Notes: generated by a model from the letters alone, not told the origin. Shown: positions 22,569 through 36,800, counted from the stretch's first letter. The stretch: 64,000 nt of DNA from Siphonodentalium dalli (GCA_032622095.1 CP136064.1:48864073-48928072), one strand, 5' to 3'. Translations and numbers: made by a program.

Positions 22569-22780
22569 CAGTAATGGCCTAAATAATCGACTCCTTAACC
22601 ACAGCAGAATTATGGGTAATTTATCAGGATTCATCAGAAATATGGTTTGCTGCCATTCATCGGAAAGCTCTTAGTGAGAGCTTTCCGATGAATGGCAACA
22701 AGCCATATTTCCGATTAAATCCTGAAAAATTACCCATAATCCTGCTGTGGATAAGGAGTCCATTATTTAGGGCATTATTG
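22569..22780. mobile_element. Family A MITE
   Basis: CAGTAATGGCC ... GGGCATTATTG with TA flanks; two hairpin arms around 'gctcttagtgagagc'. Confidence 0.8.
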
Positions 22781-22839
22781 TATGTCAAATATGCGTTGCA
22801 CCTTATTGACTGATCCATCGGTAGCACACTTCAACCCCT

Positions 22840-23075
22840 CCCCCCCCCCAACCCCAGACTGGATTAGAGCCTGGTCTTATATTGCTGAACAGCTTGAGAT
22901 AGTACGGCTGAATTGGACATGTTCGCATGTTATCGTTGATTAGGGCACCCAGTATTAACAAAATGTTAATTTGGGGACCCTGAATCTCCAAAATGTTGAT
23001 TAGCCTACTAAGGATCTCCAAAACGTTGATTTGGGGACCCTGGATCTCGAAATGTTGATTAGCAGGATCTCCAAA
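22840..23075 (-). repeat. Short tandem repeat, 'ctggatctcgaaatgttgat' units
   Basis: About four diverged units of 'ggggaccctgaatctccaaa / atgttgattagcc' between 22940 and 23075, next to a C-rich tract at 22840-22850. The 103-codon minus-strand frame is this repeat translated (GPQIN repeats) and is not a gene. Confidence 0.6.
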
Positions 23076-23239
23076 TCTCGCCCAATCAAAGAGACAATTA
23101 CGGTATAACAACAAGATAGCGGTGATTTTGGAATATATTACATAGAATATTTAACATTTTCAATTACGAGGGAAACACATAATATAAAAATGCGTTGTTT
23201 TTTTCTTTTCATTTAGCCAAAATAGGCACGAAAAGAGCC

Positions 23240-24030
23240 TTGCATATATAAGATGATACATTGCCCTAATAATATATTTACCTAGAACTTGTAAGCCAAT
23301 GCATTCTCTTATATAAGCGAGGCTCCATATGGGAGACTCGCATAATTAAGAGAATACACTGGCACAGGACCGTTAATGCTGCACCAGCGCAGCTCCTGTC
23401 TTGGCCGAGAGTTTGGAGCTCTTGGTAATCAACATTTCAGAGATCCTGGGTACTCAAAATAAACTGCGAAATTCAGCAGCATTATGATGTTGGGAATGCT
23501 CTTGTCTACCAATAACCTGAATACATGGTATCTTCACAGAGTACTGTACACAAAATCCAGCCACTTATGGGACCATCTCCTATTATACTCAACAGAATAT
23601 GCATGTAAATAAACATGTTTAAAAATGATGTAAACAACATGGTAATTATAATGAAACTGAGTTTATGTCTCGAGCCATTTATTCATTTTCATTATAATTA
23701 TCAGGTTGTTATACCTGGTTCTTTGTGTATGTGAGTTTATTTAACACTCATTCTTGACTCATATTAATTCTTTTATTGGATATTTTCTGGTGGGTATAAT
23801 AGATGGTCCCATAAATGGCCGGATTTAGTGTACAGTACCCCTTTAACTCGTGGGGTACTAATAGAAAAATTACTCCATCTCAGTTTAAGCAATATTTATT
23901 TCTGCCGCATTTTGACAAAATAATAATAAAATATGATGTAAGGGTCTTCCCAATGGGAGACTCGCATATATAAGAGAATGCACTGGCACATGATCTTTAA
24001 TGCTGCACCAACACAGCTCCCGTCATGAAA
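23240..24030. repeat. Fragments of family P and of the TTAA 'gtacagtacccc' family
   Basis: 23240-23405 and 23940-24030 match the interior and right end of the 21.3 kb element ('agagaatgcactggcac', 'cagctcccgtc...ggttaa'). Between them 23829-23845 carries one terminus of the 18.9 kb family. Other sequence is AT-rich without genes. Confidence 0.5.
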
Positions 24031-24855
24031 TGGTTAATATTTTTCAACATGTTTTGGGCAATTTTATACTATAGTTGACTGTGGTTAATATTATATTTGA
24101 GCAATTTACCACACGTTGATGTGGTGACAGGTAAAAATATAAAAGGACATAGTGATGTGATGGCTATAGTGCTAGGGCTGATGAAGATGTTTAGTAATTG
24201 GATGGTAAACTAAGAACAATACATTTTACAAGGTAAAGTACATGTTGTACAATTGTGAATAACATTCACTTGATAGGAATTTGATGTGTTTTTGGAATAT
24301 TGAGTCGTGTACAAACAGCCGAGGTTCTGACCTTAACTTTTTCTACACTGAATAATCATTGACAAGTAGTTCCCAAAGGAACAGCCTGACAAAAATTGGT
24401 GAAATAATGAAAATGCAGGGTAGTTGCTATAATGGACGGCCAATGAATTCCAATACATATGCGAAAAACATACAGCAGCTAAAAAAAAGAAGAAAATGGG
24501 GTTTTTGAAGACACGCTATTAACTAATAGCAACATGAGACATTGCATCCTATGATATAGTAAATGTTGGCAAATAATTGGATGGAGAGAGAGAGTAGCCT
24601 ATTAAAAAACAATTGTGAGTTTGAACGTGAATCTATAATTTTGGAATATATATAAATACACATACTGGCATGTCAATAAAGACCATTGCACAGAAATGTT
24701 ATAGTATGCCCAAAACAAAGTGACGATTCATACTTCTAAAAGCATTCAGGAAAATCCAGGGTGAATCTGGACCAACATGTATGTACAATTTTGAAGTAGT
24801 ATGAAACAAATGCTGGGCTGTTGCCCGGTACATATCCCCATGTGGCATACTGCCT
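24031..24855. other. Intergenic, no gene seen
   Basis: Low-complexity AT-rich sequence including a short 'gagagaga' run at about 24584. Confidence 0.3.
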
Positions 24856-24859
24856 AGTG

Positions 24860-25200
24860 TGGACATACCTATGACTGAGATACCCAGGCAGGCATACCAA
24901 AAAATCTACATTTTCATATAAACAAAGATGAATAACTCTAAATGTTTAAACGTTCCTCTGAATGTTCTCAAAGTGGTGAACATCCAAAACACATTTCATT
25001 GAGATCCAACAACCTGCTCGGATGACAAAAAACAAACATTTCCAGATAAACATAGATGAATAACTGTAGAATAGAAAACTCGAACAACACGATTGAACAC
25101 TCCATTGAATGTCCTCATAGTGGTGAACATCCATAACAAATTTCATTGAGATCCGACAACCGGTATTGGAGATATCTACTCAGACGGATGCCCCAATATA
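24860..25200 (+). repeat. Dispersed repeat family E, about two units
   Basis: 'gataaacaaagatgaataac', 'cattgaatgtcctcatag', 'gtgaacatccataacaaatt' and 'gagatatctactcagacgg' as at 684-1115 and 45040-45570. Confidence 0.65.
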
Positions 25201-26456
25201 TTTTGTACAGTATACCCACTATTTCCTTCGGTCATGTGGGTATAATATTATAAGACTAGATTAAGAAATTGACGCCACATGTAGTATACTATGCATTGGT
25301 TATACATTAAAACAAACAATAAAACAGACAAGAATAAAAATATGTTTAGGCCACACAAAGTCAAATTCCCATTTCTCAGACATGCTCGCATGGTCCTGAA
25401 ACCCTGCATTGTGCAACCTTTTTTATTCACGATCAATCTGTCAAGAAATTTTTTTAATCTGTACAAAATAACTGTGGTATGTTTTTTTTATACAAGGAAT
25501 ATGAAAGAGACCAATTTCCCTTTTCACAATTTCAGATCTGTAAGACTGTAATTGGTAACTATGTTCAAACATTGTGTTAAACATTTGTTGTATTGCGTCT
25601 GTAAACTCAGTCAAAATAATGTATCAATTATATTTTATTGCGTGATTTTTGACGAAATGAATCACATGGAATCTATCATCTTTTTTATGGACAATTAATT
25701 CCAGTTACCTTTGGCCAATTATTACCCAATGGGTACCATTTGGCCACAGGCAACTGGAATGAATTTTTTTTATCAAGCCCAGAGATAGCCGATGCAGACG
25801 TGGAATGCTTCATTGGCGTGCCCAGAAATAAAAAAAATTAATTCAAAACCGCTCGCAATACTTTAATAAAATTTCACCGTGAGAAATGGGTAATTGACTT
25901 TGCATGGCCTTCCATAATGTCTTCTATATATATAAATATATTATCAGAATACATGTACAGTATATGAGTAGGGATGTAATAATCAGACCTTCACAATTTG
26001 ATGCAGATTACTCAGGATTGCTATGATAAAATTTAGCAGCCGACAGCAGTGAAAGGACATACTGACTTATGGTACTATTGGTTAAGATAAAATTCATTAC
26101 ATAACTACTGTCACATGCCTAATAGTAATGATACCACTATTATTTATTTTTGACAAAAATTCAAGCTTTCTTTATCATTATTGCATCCCATTTTATGAAA
26201 TTAAAATTTATTTTTTTAAATTGTGACTGTTAATAAACTATGATAGACATGAGTCCGTATTTGACTTGAAAACAATTTTGATAAAGCGTGATAATGAATA
26301 AAATATGATTTTGATATGTAAGTGATTGTTTATTACATTGTGTTTATACTACTAATAGAAAGTGCAGTAAAACACTTTCGAATATGAACAGTAAATTGTC
26401 TTAAATAATGTGACAAGTTTGGATTTTCATGTCAAAATTTACACATGTTGTATAAC
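25201..26456. other. Intergenic, no gene seen
   Basis: AT-rich. 'aattccagttacctttggcc' near 25700 and 'ggccacaggcaactgga' near 25740 form a short inverted repeat. No conserved frame. Confidence 0.3.
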
Positions 26457-27070
26457 TAGTCAAACTTTATCAAGTCGAATCGCAAGGGACCATTGGATTA
26501 CTTTGAGTTATCCATGTGTTCGCCTTAACCATCTTGACCACATGGCGACCCGAAATTTGAAACCAGCAAACTTAATTTCGACCCAACAACAACTGTTTTC
26601 CACCATGTGCACGCTATATATACATGTACACAAGTTAAATCAGTAGTCAGCAACTATGCCGACAACACACCAGATGGTAATTGTTATGAATATTTATTGA
26701 ATAATATAATGAAAACACAGAATATGACAACAAAACAATCAACAAATTCGCGGTAGAGATAACAGAAAAATAACATTTGAACCGGAAGTGGTTACAATGA
26801 ATGGTGTTTTAAAAAATTGGGATTTAGGACTGGAAATGACTGTGATGCATCGCCTACGGTGTTTCGACTTAACCATAGTAAATAATGTTATAAGCTTGAT
26901 TGTGGGCGCAAGTTTTGTTTCGACTTAAGCAGAATTTCGACTTATCCACCTTCGACTTAACCGCGTTCATTTTATTGAATTTGCACACAAGCTCAACCAG
27001 AACCAGGCAATGACTTTGACTTAAGTGGGGTTCTCGAGTTACCGATGTTTAAGTTAACGAAGTTTGACTG
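26457..27070. mobile_element. pogo/Tigger-like MITE
   Basis: The left terminus AGTCAAACTTTATCAAGTCG and the right terminus, read inward, CAGTCAAACTTCGTTAACTT form a TIR. The interior repeats 'cgacttaac' and 'gttcgacttaac' blocks (26880-27050). CAGTCAAACTTCGTTAA-type ends resemble those of pogo/Tigger relatives. Confidence 0.55.
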
Positions 27071-27599
27071 TCAACATATATTGAAATATATTCTTAAAAT
27101 TGATATATGACTCACCATGACTACTATTTGGCAGCTTCAAGGTTACTAATTACAGCCAAAAATGTGTTCCCTAACTAAGCCTTAACTAGCATTCAGCGGA
27201 TGAGAATATTTGAAGTGATTTTATAGCCATTTAACAATACTTAAGATATGCCATCCTGCCCTTCATTAGGAATGATGAAGAATATGAATCACTGCTGTTG
27301 GTAATTTTACATACACAAATCTTTTCACAAAGGATAACATATTATATGATGCATTAAATTGTGAACTAAACAATCCTGATGCATCAGAATCGCGATGATT
27401 TATTGCAGCCCTACATGCATGAGATTTAAAAATGGATAGATTATTCAATGAACCAAACCGCGCCGCCTCATCTGATTACTCTGTTTCATGTCAGCTCTTC
27501 GTCTGGTAACATCACTCTTTATATTTGTCCTGGAAATAATAATATAAAGTTATTATACAATGTTGAGTACAGTATGTGTTTTTCTTGTACAACTCCAGG

Positions 27600-28035
27600 T
27601 TGTGGTGAAATGTCATATTGGACGAGAGTCATGAGACATGCAGTGTCAAGTCCAATATGACTTTTCACAACCAGCGGGAGTACACATACTGACATTTTTG
27701 TTATCCATCTGTATGTTTATCAAAATTTTGGGAATAAAACTTTTGTGGTTATTTTTGGTATTTTTCGACACTTGATTCTCTATAAAAGCCTGTATCTGAT
27801 CATCAGAAAGCATGATTTGAACAGTAAACATGGAAGTGAAAAAAAAAGAAGCAGAATGCGGAAATGAAACGTCTGCTAAATCCACCAGAGTATTGCGTGC
27901 GCATCACAATTTCACCGATTCATTTGGCAATAGAGTTACTTCGTGACGTCATGGAGTCCCGATAAAAAAGTCATATTGGACTCTATTGAGTCCAATATGA
28001 CTTTCGGGAGTCCAATATGACTTTTTTTCCCAGAT
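27600..28035. repeat. Cluster of 'agtcatattggactc' palindromic repeats
   Basis: 'gtcatattggac' and its inverse 'gtccaatatgac' occur six or more times at 27608-27665 and 27970-28030, flanking about 300 bp of unique sequence. This resembles a TIR element with internal short inverted repeats. Confidence 0.5.
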
Positions 28036-28394
28036 TATCATGTGACGGCTTTTGCCCAATCAGAAATGGTGTTAGTTATTAATAGATGGATAATAATAAC
28101 TTGTATTAAAAAAGTAACTTGGAAACCTTGAAACTTATTAACCCTTGAACATGATTACTACACTGAATTGATGCTGCCCATTCTGTTAAAAAGTGTATGT
28201 ATGTACACTATAATGATCTGGTATTCATTTGGTGGGTATTTTTGGATAATACGAGTGCAGAAGACATAGCATTCCTACTTACTAGTATTCATTAATTTGG
28301 AGGAAATGTTCAGATAATAAATTCAAAAGGACCTTATGCCGTTTGTTGAAATTCACCAAAGTGAACTACTCATCAGTGATTGGACCCTGCGAAT

Positions 28395-28985
28395 CGTTAA
28401 TTATCCCCCGGCCAAATTTAAAATTTGCGGGGGATATAGTAATGGGTTCCGTCCGTCCGTCTGTCCCGAATTTGTAAGAGTCATAACTTGAACAAATGTA
28501 AACGGATTTCAAAGATTTGTGGTATATGAGTTCACCTGACCATTACCGAGAATGAGTTCGCAAGCCAGGTCTGGCCAGATATTTTTACCAGAGTTATTGT
28601 ACTTTGTTTATTATTTTTGTCGAATTTACCAAATAGCAAATAGACGACGTCACAGGGCTCATTTCCACAAATGTCAACGGATTTCAAAGATTTTTGGTAT
28701 ATCAGTTCACATGACCAGTATCTAGAACGAGTTCGCAAACCAGGTCTGGCCGGATATTTTCAGCAGAGTTATTGGACTTTGTTTATTATTTTTGGTGCAA
28801 ATGGACGACGTCACATGGCTAATTTCCACAAATGTCAGTACCTAAAATGAGTTCGCAAGCCAGGCTTTTTGAAAAAATTCCACCTCTTGTTTAGCACATA
28901 CTGAGAACACAAACATTATTGAGAATGCACTTCCCCAACTGCACAATTCGGCGGGGGATACCGTTGTCTTGCGACTGCTTGTTTG
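28395..28985. repeat. Dispersed repeat with 'ggcgggggata' type ends
   Basis: Two diverged units 'aatgtaaacggatttcaaag ... gagttcgcaagccaggtc' at 28495-28760 and 28680-28870. A 'gtccgtccgtctgtcc' run near 28450. 'gcgggggatatag' near 28430 and 'ggcgggggatacc' near 28952 are direct. This style is shared with other mollusc repeats. Confidence 0.5.
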
Positions 28986-28999
28986 GCAACCGAATCAAA

Positions 29000-30580
29000 T
29001 CTTGAATCAAATAGGGTGCGCGATGTCGACATCGAATCCGAATCGAATCAGGACAAGCACTGGGTGGAGAAAAATCATAGCTGACCATCGGATATCCTTC
29101 TTATTATTGTTAACTTATTTGTCATAAAAGCTGAGACTACTTCTGAATATGAAACAAAGAACAAAGACAGAGTTCACAGAAAAACGTTTTGCGACTCAGA
29201 CTGACATCGTTCTCAACTTTATTTTTGAACGAAAATCGAAACTATATATCACTTAGTCTAACATGTGACATATAAGTCATCTGAAGCATTCTTAGCACAG
29301 ACCTTGTCGCCAACAATAAAATGAACAATTACTACTGAAGATACACTACTCTACTACACCAGTAGTGTGTATACATGTACTAGTATACATGTACATGTAT
29401 AATTGTGTTTATTATTTTGATAGTTGCCAATGACTACATGTATGACTGTATTGAAAGGATTTCAGGACTGATGTATGTAGTATCATAAACAATGGTATGC
29501 ATATCGATGCCAATGACCCACCGCATCAGTACCTAGATGGTTACTTGTAATAATGCATTCCTTTTGGGGGAGGTAACTCTATATAATCACCATGAGCATT
29601 TTATCCCTGAATTTAATCAAATATGGCGATACCCGGCTTTCTTGTAAATACAAATGCATTTAAGTGAGGGACCATCGTAACATGTTAAAATATGTGCATC
29701 GTTAGATATTAACAGTGGGGGAATTAAAATGTATTAATATGCAACTAGCATAGTTATGACACAAAACACACTTGGTAAGTTAACATGGGTATAACTATAT
29801 AGACTGTAGATGTCATTACTTTTGACCTGTATATAGTGATTATAGTCACTTATATACTATATTTTACCCAAACATTGTCTAAGAACCACCAGTGTTCCAC
29901 GAACTGACATCCGCGAAAGGACGACGGACTGCGATTGGATGTAATTGAGTAACTAATGAAAACTCTAAATTACACCAGACCTCCATACAGGAAAACATGG
30001 TAAACAAACATCAAACATGTTACGGAACCGATTGTTTAGAGACAAACACTTGGAACTACCATATCGTCCAATGAAAATGTTCCTTTGCGCGGTGGAAGAC
30101 ATAGATAAAATTAATGGTGTAATCAACAATCGCATTCAAATCACACCACATTTTATTTTAATCAACCCATTTTACTCGCTGTCAGTTCAAAATCAAGCTA
30201 ATAGCCATGATACTTCATGATTGAGAAATGATCAGACAGAAATCAGACATAACATAATTGTTCTTGCAAAGAGATGAATATTTTTCAATCCAGTTAGTAT
30301 TTTTTCTAACCTATAATGGCAATACATACCAAATAAGGAATATTACTATGAGTAGTTTTGTGAGTTGTAAGTTGTAGATGCACCAAATTAGGGGTTTTAC
30401 AACCAACGTATAAAGTTTGCAAATCTAAATAAAGGAAATGGCGCAATATTGTGACTGCTTATAAACAATCCACTGCACTTTTCACGAGAAACTAAACAGA
30501 CTTTTAAATATTAAGTATTAAATTGTACAGTATTTTTTGCTTCATCCCCTTCGCACAAAACACTATATAAGACAATCTGC
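29000..30580. other. Region downstream of NUSAP1, no exon recognised
   Basis: I searched the minus strand for the basic, lysine/glutamate-rich final exon expected of NUSAP1 and saw none. Alternating purine-pyrimidine 'tacatgtac' tracts lie at about 29368-29400. No other gene seen. Confidence 0.35.
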
Positions 30581-30581
30581 T

Positions 30582-30841
30582 TCACTGTTTGTTATTAATT
30601 TGACATGCCAATCCATAATCTAAATGAAATACTAACTTTATGTGCGTCAAGGTATTGTTGTTTTCACATCCTTTATGTCTCTGTGAAGCTGGCACGTTCC
30701 CATTCACTGGCTTCACTTTGCCTGTGTATGCTTTCCATGTTATTGGCTTAGATAAGCTTTCCTTCAAGTCAAACTTCTTTTTGGTAGATCTACTTTTCTC
30801 CAAAGTAGAATAAAGGGCATTATTGGCTGTGAATTTAAACG
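30582..30841 (-). CDS. NUSAP1: NUSAP1 exon 7 (3' end uncertain)
   Basis: After 'tttcag' the exon encodes PFKFTANNALYSTLEKSRST, then KKKFDLKESLSKPITWKAYT and GKVKPVNG. This matches human PFKLTTEA...FDLKASLSRPLNY...GKLKPWG. It stays open to a stop at 30582. The last 17 or so residues (VFHLDYGLACQINNKQ) have no family counterpart, and a possible donor gttagt at 30636 would end the exon at 30637 after THIK. Confidence 0.8.
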
Positions 30842-33800
30842 CTGAAATAAATTAAGAAATCATCATTAGAATACTGATTATCAAGACCAAACCCTGAAGT
30901 GTTATCTTCTGATTGAAATCTTGACAATTATAATACATGTAGGACACAACCTTGTAGCATCTAAACCCGACCCTTGACTGAGATTACCATCATCGTAAGT
31001 TACATCTGATAAAAGCCCGTCAATTATTATTTATTAAGGCATAAACGAAAGCAGATAGTTGAGGTAATGCTCTTCCACAATTTGGAGATGATTATCATGG
31101 TTTATAATAGCATGGCTCAGGATCAGAAGCCCGAAGCCATTCCCCTTGCCGACGATCTGTTTTGAGACGCACATATAGTCAATCACACTCTATCCCCATT
31201 AACATACTGGTAAGGAAGGGAAAAGGTTAAACAGAACATGGATTTCCGAAAGCATGCCAACTAAGCACAGTATATTACAATCTGAATTACAATGTATATT
31301 TGGTGTGCTGCATATTACAACGTAAAAAAAAAAAACGCAATGTCAAAGTGTCGCGCTAACATTAACCATTTCTTTATTAAATGGATTCTTCCATTCAGTT
31401 ATAAAAGTATACATTGGAATGTTCTATTAAGCATCTGTATCGATGTTCATTAAATGTATAGATGGCAGACAGATAAAAAGTAGATACAAGTGCAAAGAAC
31501 TTCTATTGAATATGATAATGAGTTAAAAAAGGTAATTTGTTATACCCCCCCCCCCCGTATATGGGGTATGGGGGGGGGGGTATAACCAGTATATAGGAAT
31601 CAGCTTGTCTATCCGTATGTCCATGGACACAACTTTGTCCAAGCTTGTATTCCTAAGTTATTCACTAACTTTTTTTCAAAACTTGGCACATATATCTAGT
31701 ACCATGGGAACCTATGCACCTGCGATTATGAGGTCTGTATGACTTTTCTTTGTGGAGTTATACCGTACTGGCCGGTGGATAAATCGCATCGTTGGATAAG
31801 TCGCATTGAATTTTGAAGCTTAAAATGTTGCCTTTTGGCTCCTTCTGTTGTATACGTCGCACCTATTTCAGTGGCTTGTAAGGGAACATCAAAATGACAG
31901 ATTGACCTGGATTTAGAGTTATTTAGAGCAGAGGAAGCGTTTTTTGTAAATAGAATTTATCACAGACGTAAAAATGAACGAACATTCCACCAATGCTTCC
32001 GGTATTCCCAATGTGATTTGGGGGAATTCCCAAGCAGGGGAGATAACATTGGTTCACTTTCATTAGGAGTGTGTGGGAACATGGATTATAAAACTTATTA
32101 TATCTTTCTTTTTGCGCCAGTTCCTGATTATTTTCTCGCTAACACCAAACTCGTTCTGCGGGCCGATTACCATGTTCATTTGCGAATTTTATCACTTTCA
32201 ACTTGTATGAACTTTCGTAACTTAGACGTTTCCTTTTGATGCCACGTTTATCCATTTTGAATTCGAAGAAAACTGATAGGTATAATGAAGCACGATGTCG
32301 TTTGAATAGTTTTAAGGTATGAGGAAAGACACAAAATATCCTATCATTTATAGGAATATAAAACTGAGACTCGGCTTACTGTTGTTTTAGGATAATGGCC
32401 TCGTTAATTTAGTTGTCGCCTAATTGTCGCGAAGCATGAATGAAAACGCTTTGGGCTAATAGTGATGCAATGCACTCTTCAGTATTAAGTGTCAACTACT
32501 CAACGTGGGGATTAAATGTTATGCGTACACGGTACAGCATAAAATAATGTTTATGTAATATAAACAGGAGTTCGCACATAAGCCTCATTAAAATATGAGA
32601 ACACGCTGTCCAGACATGCATTTAGAGTCTTTAGGGCTTTTATTATGCTCATTCCAGGGCATTAAATAAACATTCCGATGTGACGTCATCTGCTAGAAGT
32701 TTGCAGACATCAAAGAGATCATACCGCAGTCATTGAATGTGGGTCACTCATGCACGTGTTACACAGTCAGGTCAAGGACGCCCACTGTTTGTGAATTTGC
32801 TGCTGTTTATAATTGCGGTTGAATTCTTAGATATTAATACATATAATACGATATATATGTTTTAAATGTCGGACAGGCAATAAAATAAAGACAAAGTACA
32901 TATGAGGATGGGTATTTATTTATTTTTTTTATACCGAATTGTATTATTTTATCGCGTTGCAGTTAGTTTGCGTCGGCATTTTGTCCCGTTATTTACCTGT
33001 GATCGCAGTTGATTCCTCAAAATTCGGCTGAACATATGCCCCTCATTGACTTACCGATCTATAAGTCGCAGGAGGATTTTAATAGGGCAAATTGGGTTAA
33101 AAAGATGCGACTTATCCACCGGCCGGTACGGTACCCTTTTCCAAATCGGTGATTTTTTGGGGACAAATAAAAACTGTTTGTTTACATTTTTGAGTAGTTC
33201 AGACATCGTGTTCTATGAAATGGTACAGCTGATAATTGTTGAATATTTTGACAACAATAGTTTAATGGTGCATTCTTCAAATTACCAAGTTGTAAAATAT
33301 AACTTTAAAGTCGTGAAATAAGCACTTAACCCTTCCATGACTGAGGCATCCTGAAATTTTGTGAAAACCCTGTGCCAATGCATTCTCTTATATATGTGAG
33401 TCTCCCCGCATATAGAAGAGAATACATTTTCCTAACAATATTTACCTTGACCTAATAGCCAGTACATTCTCTTAAATATGCAAGGATACCTATGGGAGAA
33501 TGCATAGACACAGGGTTTTTGCAAATTTTCAGGATGCTCCAGTCATGGAAGGGTTAAATGAAAACAAAATGAGGTGATAAATTACTCATGGCACAAAAAT
33601 GGTAATAGTAGTAATAACATGAGTTTCTAGTGCATTACAGTTATATAAGTGGCCGTTAGGAAATGATTAACAGCCTCTATCCTGGTAATAGGATGTAAGG
33701 CTGAATTATTTCTGTGAGGCCGCTAATAAACCGTAACGTTCTCAAAAAACCTTGTTATTGCTGTATTTTCACCCAAAGATCGAAATGAAAATATGAATAA

Positions 33801-36800
33801 ATATGGTTTAAAACCAAGGAATGTTCAACCCCTTACGTTTTGATGTACTGCATTCATCTGTACGACGAAGAGACGAGGGCCTTGAACGAAAGTTCACAGA
33901 TGTGTTCGCAGGAGTAGTAGCACCAAAGTTCAAATCCACATTCTTTAGTGTTGTAACTGATGCCTTGAAAACTCTTGATTCATTTGGTAATCTTGAAGTA
34001 TCAGCTTTCTTTTGTGCAAAGTTGAAATTCGCTTTCTTTGTGGAAAGAACTGTTGGTTTAAATGGAGTAAGAGTCTTCTTCACAGCTTGGTTCTTGTGGA
34101 GAGTCTGTTAAGATAAAGACAAAAGTAATTAAAGCAGTGTTCGCGCTGTCGGTGGCCAAATTGGCCAATGGCCAATGGCCAATCTTTTTCGAATTTGGAT
34201 AATAAAAATTTCATTTGGCTAAACTTTTTGTCGAATGTTTTTACCAGATAAGCTCTAACATTTAACCAGCCTAATCGTCAAAAGGCATAATCTGTACACT
34301 GATTATGTCATTTTTTGTTGATTAACATCATAAAAGGTTTGAATACAATAGATATTCAACAGTTATCACCTTACAATAATAAGCAATAGTTAGCGACCGT
34401 CATGGTGTCAGCGACAAAGAGTTATTATAATTGGTTTAGCGGATTTATGTGATTATAATTATATAGAATGTTAGTTTCATGAAAAATTTCTGACTTTCAC
34501 CGGCCTTTTTGCATATGGTCGGATGTGAAATCCCGCCTCATTTTGTATTAATGCTTTACATGAATTGATCTGTCTGTGCGATATAACGCATACCTATGTT
34601 CATATAATATTGTTTTTAAAGTTGTTTTAAAGTATAAATTGTTTTTTTTCATTTGGCTAAACTTTTGGCTACAAGATTTTTCGGTCCAGTGCGAACACTG
34701 AATAAACAATTACATGAAAAAATAGATGGACTTTGTTCTTAATTCATTATTAATATAAGTCTCCAATAATGAGATTTTTCATTACAAAACCGTTGTTGTG
34801 TATTAAACATTACTGTCTCAATGGTATTACAGACAAAAGTACAATAAGATACCAAAGTTTAATGAAAACTTGATTAAAACATGGCGAAAAGTAAAAACAT
34901 TGAAAAATATTCTGAAAAGTCATATTCAGACTAAAATATTTATACATGATTAGAGACGTTTGTTGACAAATCACTGTACATTACAGTTTTGTTTACATAA
35001 CAACAGTTTCAATGCATGAACATTCATTTTTGGAAAACTATCAATATAATGAATATAAGTAAAAAGTTTTTCTATTTCTCCATGTTCTTCTTAGTTGTGA
35101 TCTTTTTACAGACTTTTATACTTTTTGCACATTTTACCCACTGCAAGTGACTTGGGTCCCTTTAGCAAATATACATGTATAATCTAATTTCCTCCTTAAA
35201 GACATGTTATGGACTTCTTCAGGTGCGTGAAATTTATAAATTACTTATTAGTACTAAGTTGCTATTCCAATATGGGGAGTGTAGCATTCTACTAACATCG
35301 CCAAAATTTCAAAGAAATCAACCATACCACTCCATAGAAAACATCGTATGAACTACGCCGAATTGACAATTCGGCGTAGTTCATACGATGTTTTCTATGG
35401 AGTGGTATCGTTGATTTCTTTGAAATTTTGGCGATGTTTGTAGAATACTACATTCCCCATATTGGCATAGCGCCTGAGTACTAATAATATTGAAAATATT
35501 TACGTCTCGATTCGGGACTCAACTATTGGCGATAATCTAACACAAATGATTTCGCCAATGAGAGCCATTGCATTTAATTAATATATAAGAATGACAATGT
35601 GTATCGTCAATTTGGATTAATATTAGTAACAAATAACTACTTTGAGCAAGATTATTCTCAATTTCTATTTGATCACCCAACCGGAGTGTTTCACATCACT
35701 TTAACATGTTGACTGCAAACTTTAAAGATTTAGATCATATTTTTCACATGTTATTGAATGGTCCAATTTATTAATTAACTACCACACTTCTTTCTAATGA
35801 TAAGCATTCCGGATTGTTACCAACCAGAGACCGACGAGATAAACAGCTACCATACTTACATTTGAGAATATTTCTCATATTACCTTAATGATATCTGGCG
35901 TTTTCGTGTTCTGAAGATTTCTGACTGCAATTTTCGCTTCTTTCACTGTTTGTTTAGCTCTCTGAACTGAGTCTGACGTGGAAGGACGATTATTTCTTCT
36001 CTGTAGAAAATCATCAATTGACTCCATCTTTGAGAATGCTTTCTTGTGAATTTTCTTCCAATCTATAATATCAATAGTGACAAAGTAGACTGCAAGACCA
36101 GCCTGAACAAATAATGGGGTATTAATAGTTCATCATACCACATAAATGTGCCTTCTGAGAGTCCAAATAAAAGGTCGCTGATCACACGTCCCCCGAAAAA
36201 GGATGGTTTCCTTAGGAGGTTGGCAGTATATGGATAACAATATCCTCAAGTGTTAATTCTCTACAATCGAAAATGTGGAAGGAGTTGCTTACACAATGAA
36301 GGTACCCAAACTCAAAACAGTCCAAACAGTCAAGAAAGAGGAATATCTTCAGTTGAAAACTGAGTTGATTACAGAATGAAGGTACTCATATTAATGTATA
36401 GTCTGACGCCAGTGACGGACACACAAATGGATGGACAGAGGTCATTACTATAATCTATACTATAGTCACCTGAAAATAAATTTGGGGGACAATGAACTCT
36501 GGGTGTCTGAATTCACCATTAATATTAACAAGTTCAACACAAAGCATGGCATATGCCCCGGATTCTCAGTTCAGAGAGTGAACAATGCTAAATGTTTGTA
36601 CAAGAATGTCCGTATTAAACTCTGAGAGGAAAATCAAAGGATAAAACCTGTTGTATCCTTTCCCTCATATTGACCTATTACACTATCCAAATGGCATTCA
36701 AATCCAACTGTTAGTAATTGAATCACAATGCAAAGATGCAAAATCTAGCTATTTTCATCAAACATTGTGAATAACTCTGATAAAAAGACATCAATGAAAC

